Shown here: one piece after another, positions 41,556-42,966 of the stretch
Layout: each line of letters begins with the position of its first letter
Position numbering within the stretch: position 1 is the stretch's first letter
Assembly (NCBI GenBank): GCA_001839685.1
Contig: MLAK01000959.1
Coordinates: forward strand, 1-42,966
DNA: 42,966 nucleotides
Source of the DNA: Tritrichomonas foetus
Lineage: Eukaryota > Parabasalia > Tritrichomonadida > Tritrichomonadidae
Reading direction: 5' to 3'
Notes under the pieces: generated by a model
What the model saw: only the letters and a program-made list of their open reading frames with translations
The model's database searches: none
Told to the model about the DNA's origin: nothing
Made by a program: the position numbers and the translations under genes

Positions 41556-42124
41556 TATTAACTTCTTTAATTATTCCTAATTTATGTGATTATATTGATT
41601 GCATATTGGATTGTAAATATTGAAGATATCATATTTGAATCATTATTTTTAATTTCACTTACAAAAAAATATTGGTTGCTTCTGAGGTGAATAACAAACA
41701 GAGGCACGATTCAAATATATACGATTTTAATTAAATGCCACAGAAAGATATTAAGTATTATACCAATGAAAGCCTTTCATTGAAAAATAATACTATGAGA
41801 TCAATTGGACAAAATCGGTCAAAATACTAAAGTGAAATTTGTTATCTAACATCAGATTCAATGCCGATAGAATGATCGGATTCAGGCGAATTGTATTGAC
41901 TATGTTAGCCGCTGACAATTAAAATGGTCAGATGACTTTTTCTTCAGAATTCATACAACGATATTTTCTATTGAATAGATATTCAATTATTAATTAGTCA
42001 ATGATTGATTCTAGAATCAATTTATTCATGCAAAAAGTTATATGTTCAATATTTTTCAATTGTTTTTGTCACTAATCTTATTCAATTATGTTAAGTGAAA
42101 AAAAATTTTTGTTCTCGCTTTATA

Positions 42125-42131
42125 TCATTTT
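42125..42131 (+). promoter_or_regulatory. Inr-like TCATTTT
   Basis: Putative +1 A at 42127, 28 nt before the Nfu ATG. Confidence 0.45.
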
Positions 42132-42154
42132 TTTTTTCGAAATTTTCCGAAGTA

Positions 42155-42466
42155 ATGCTTGCCTCAATCAAATCTGCCGCACACGCCTCCATCTCCTTCG
42201 CAAGAATGTTTGCTGCCGCCGCTAAGAATTCCGACATTCTTTCACGCATTGAAAACGTTATCCAAGAACGCGTCAGACCAGTTCTCAAGCTCGACGGAGG
42301 CGACATCAAGATCGACAAGTACGAAGACGGCGTTGTTGATGTGACACTCCTCGGCCACTGCTCAGGATGCCCATCAAGGCGTGCCACTCTCCATGATGGA
42401 ATTCTCGGCTGCCTCCAAGAAGAGATTCCAGAAATTAAAGACATCCGTGAAACAATGGTCGAGTGA
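42155..42466 (+). CDS. Nfu-type Fe-S scaffold protein (probable hydrogenosomal)
   Basis: 103 aa from the ATG at 42155. The frame opens 20 codons earlier, but the Inr-like TCATTTT at 42125 lies inside that stretch. The leader MLASIKSAAHASISFARMFA is Ser/Ala/Arg-rich, begins MLAS and looks like a hydrogenosomal targeting peptide. The mature part is an Nfu domain: IENVIQERVRPVLKLDGGDI, then the essential GHCSGCPSR C-x2-C that holds a transferable cluster, and the closing EIPEIKDIRE. The protein would supply clusters to hydrogenosomal enzymes such as PFO, which is encoded in the same window. Codon use is GC-rich like ubiquitin-L40, pointing to strong expression. It ends in TGA. Confidence 0.9.
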   Translation: MLASIKSAAHASISFARMFAAAAKNSDILSRIENVIQERVRPVLKLDGGDIKIDKYEDGVVDVTLLGHCSGCPSRRATLHDGILGCLQEEIPEIKDIRETMVE

Positions 42467-42966
42467 GTTTTGTTCCCTTTCATATTTTAAATAAAACATT
42501 TCCAATTTCCATTTTCAAGTTTGTTTTAAATAGTGAATCATTTCATGATGACAATTTTTCTTTATAGAGCAGCATAACTTGTGCTTTTTGCATGCCTTTA
42601 TTCTTCTCGCGCCATGGTTCAACAATTATGAGATATCTCGAAAGGAAAGATATTTTTACTTCACATTTCCAGACTAAGAAGCTATGGTCAAACTCTCATC
42701 CAAGTCGAAGTGACTCAAAGAACTTTGCTATCAAAGTTCACATCACATTTACCCATTAGATTTTTTCCACTTTTAGCCTTGATTTGACCTTTCACAGAAG
42801 TGTGTGAACAGACCCTTCACCGACGAATCTTTCTGAAATTGGAATATGTTATTATAGGTCATNNGTNTAATACAATCANCNAAGTTATATAAAAATCTGT
42901 CTCGGAATTCCTGAGAAATAGATTCTCATTCAAATTTTGAATTTTTTGAGAGGAGCTAAGGTTAAA
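42467..42966. other. Right-hand tail with ambiguous bases
   Basis: No gene recognised. Ns at about 42863-42881 mark low-quality sequence near the window end; a nearby feature could be hidden or broken by this. Confidence 0.4.

Larger units (their letters stand above)
40914..42154. other. 1.2-kb divergent intergenic region
   Basis: AT-rich, with a (TA)n run at about 41541-41555 and a short 81-codon reading at 41273-41518 that has no family resemblance. No RNA gene recognised. Confidence 0.4.

Noticed and set aside
42560..42966. Start of another gene at the right edge
   Set aside because: No open frame of useful length on either strand, and Ns prevent a firm reading.

Overview
The window comes from an AT-rich protist genome that looks like a parabasalid, most likely Tritrichomonas or a close relative. 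The evidence is a set of independent lineage markers: a complete pyruvate:ferredoxin oxidoreductase (PFO) architecture with a short hydrogenosome-type N-terminal extension, an Nfu scaffold with the same kind of leader, a homologue of the trichomonad initiator-binding protein IBP39, ubiquitin carrying several trichomonad-type substitutions, kinases fused to Sel1 repeats, and TCA(C/T)T initiator (Inr) boxes 4-30 nt upstream of many start codons. I recognise no introns, tRNA or rRNA genes, and the genes stand alone rather than in operons.

Layout, left to right. 1-5.1 kb: an 82-bp tandem duplication, a coiled-coil protein, a UBX-domain protein and a kinase with Sel1 repeats. 5.3-9 kb: a decayed region with an RCC1-repeat/kinase pseudogene (minus), an unrecognised small ORF, a two-repeat Myb protein, and a 5'-truncated membrane protein fused against the Myb 3' end. 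10-15.3 kb: F-actin capping protein alpha (minus), a 2.3-kb gene-free stretch, and a four-C2-domain protein split by one TGA. 15.6-21.3 kb: a RanBP1-domain protein, an unrecognised 180-aa protein, and a long Asn/Gln-rich coiled-coil protein (minus). 21.8-27.3 kb: a dihydropyrimidine-dehydrogenase-type flavo/Fe-S enzyme (minus), a ubiquitin-L40 fusion, and the IBP39-like factor (minus). 27.9-31.6 kb: an RCC1-repeat protein and an APC-type transporter with a frameshift. 31.8-35 kb: a kinase-Sel1-UBR-box gene (minus) with one stop and one frameshift. 35.4-38.9 kb: PFO (minus) with two in-frame TGA codons. 39.9-42.5 kb: ESCRT-I Vps23/TSG101 (minus) and Nfu. A few ambiguous bases (N) lie near the right end.

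Functionally the genes are mixed. Fe-S and energy metabolism: PFO, Nfu, DPD-like enzyme. Signalling: kinases, C2, RCC1 and RanBP1 proteins. Ubiquitin system: ubiquitin-L40, UBX, UBR box. Transcription: IBP39-like and Myb. Cytoskeleton and trafficking: CapZ alpha, Vps23.

Two points deserve most attention. First, the kinase + Sel1 + UBR-box architecture would join phosphorylation to N-degron recognition in one chain. Second, otherwise well-kept genes are interrupted by isolated lesions, and three of the in-frame TGA codons fall where the family has glycine. Because several intact genes here clearly end in TGA, I read these as nonsense changes, sequence errors or readthrough sites rather than a general change of code.
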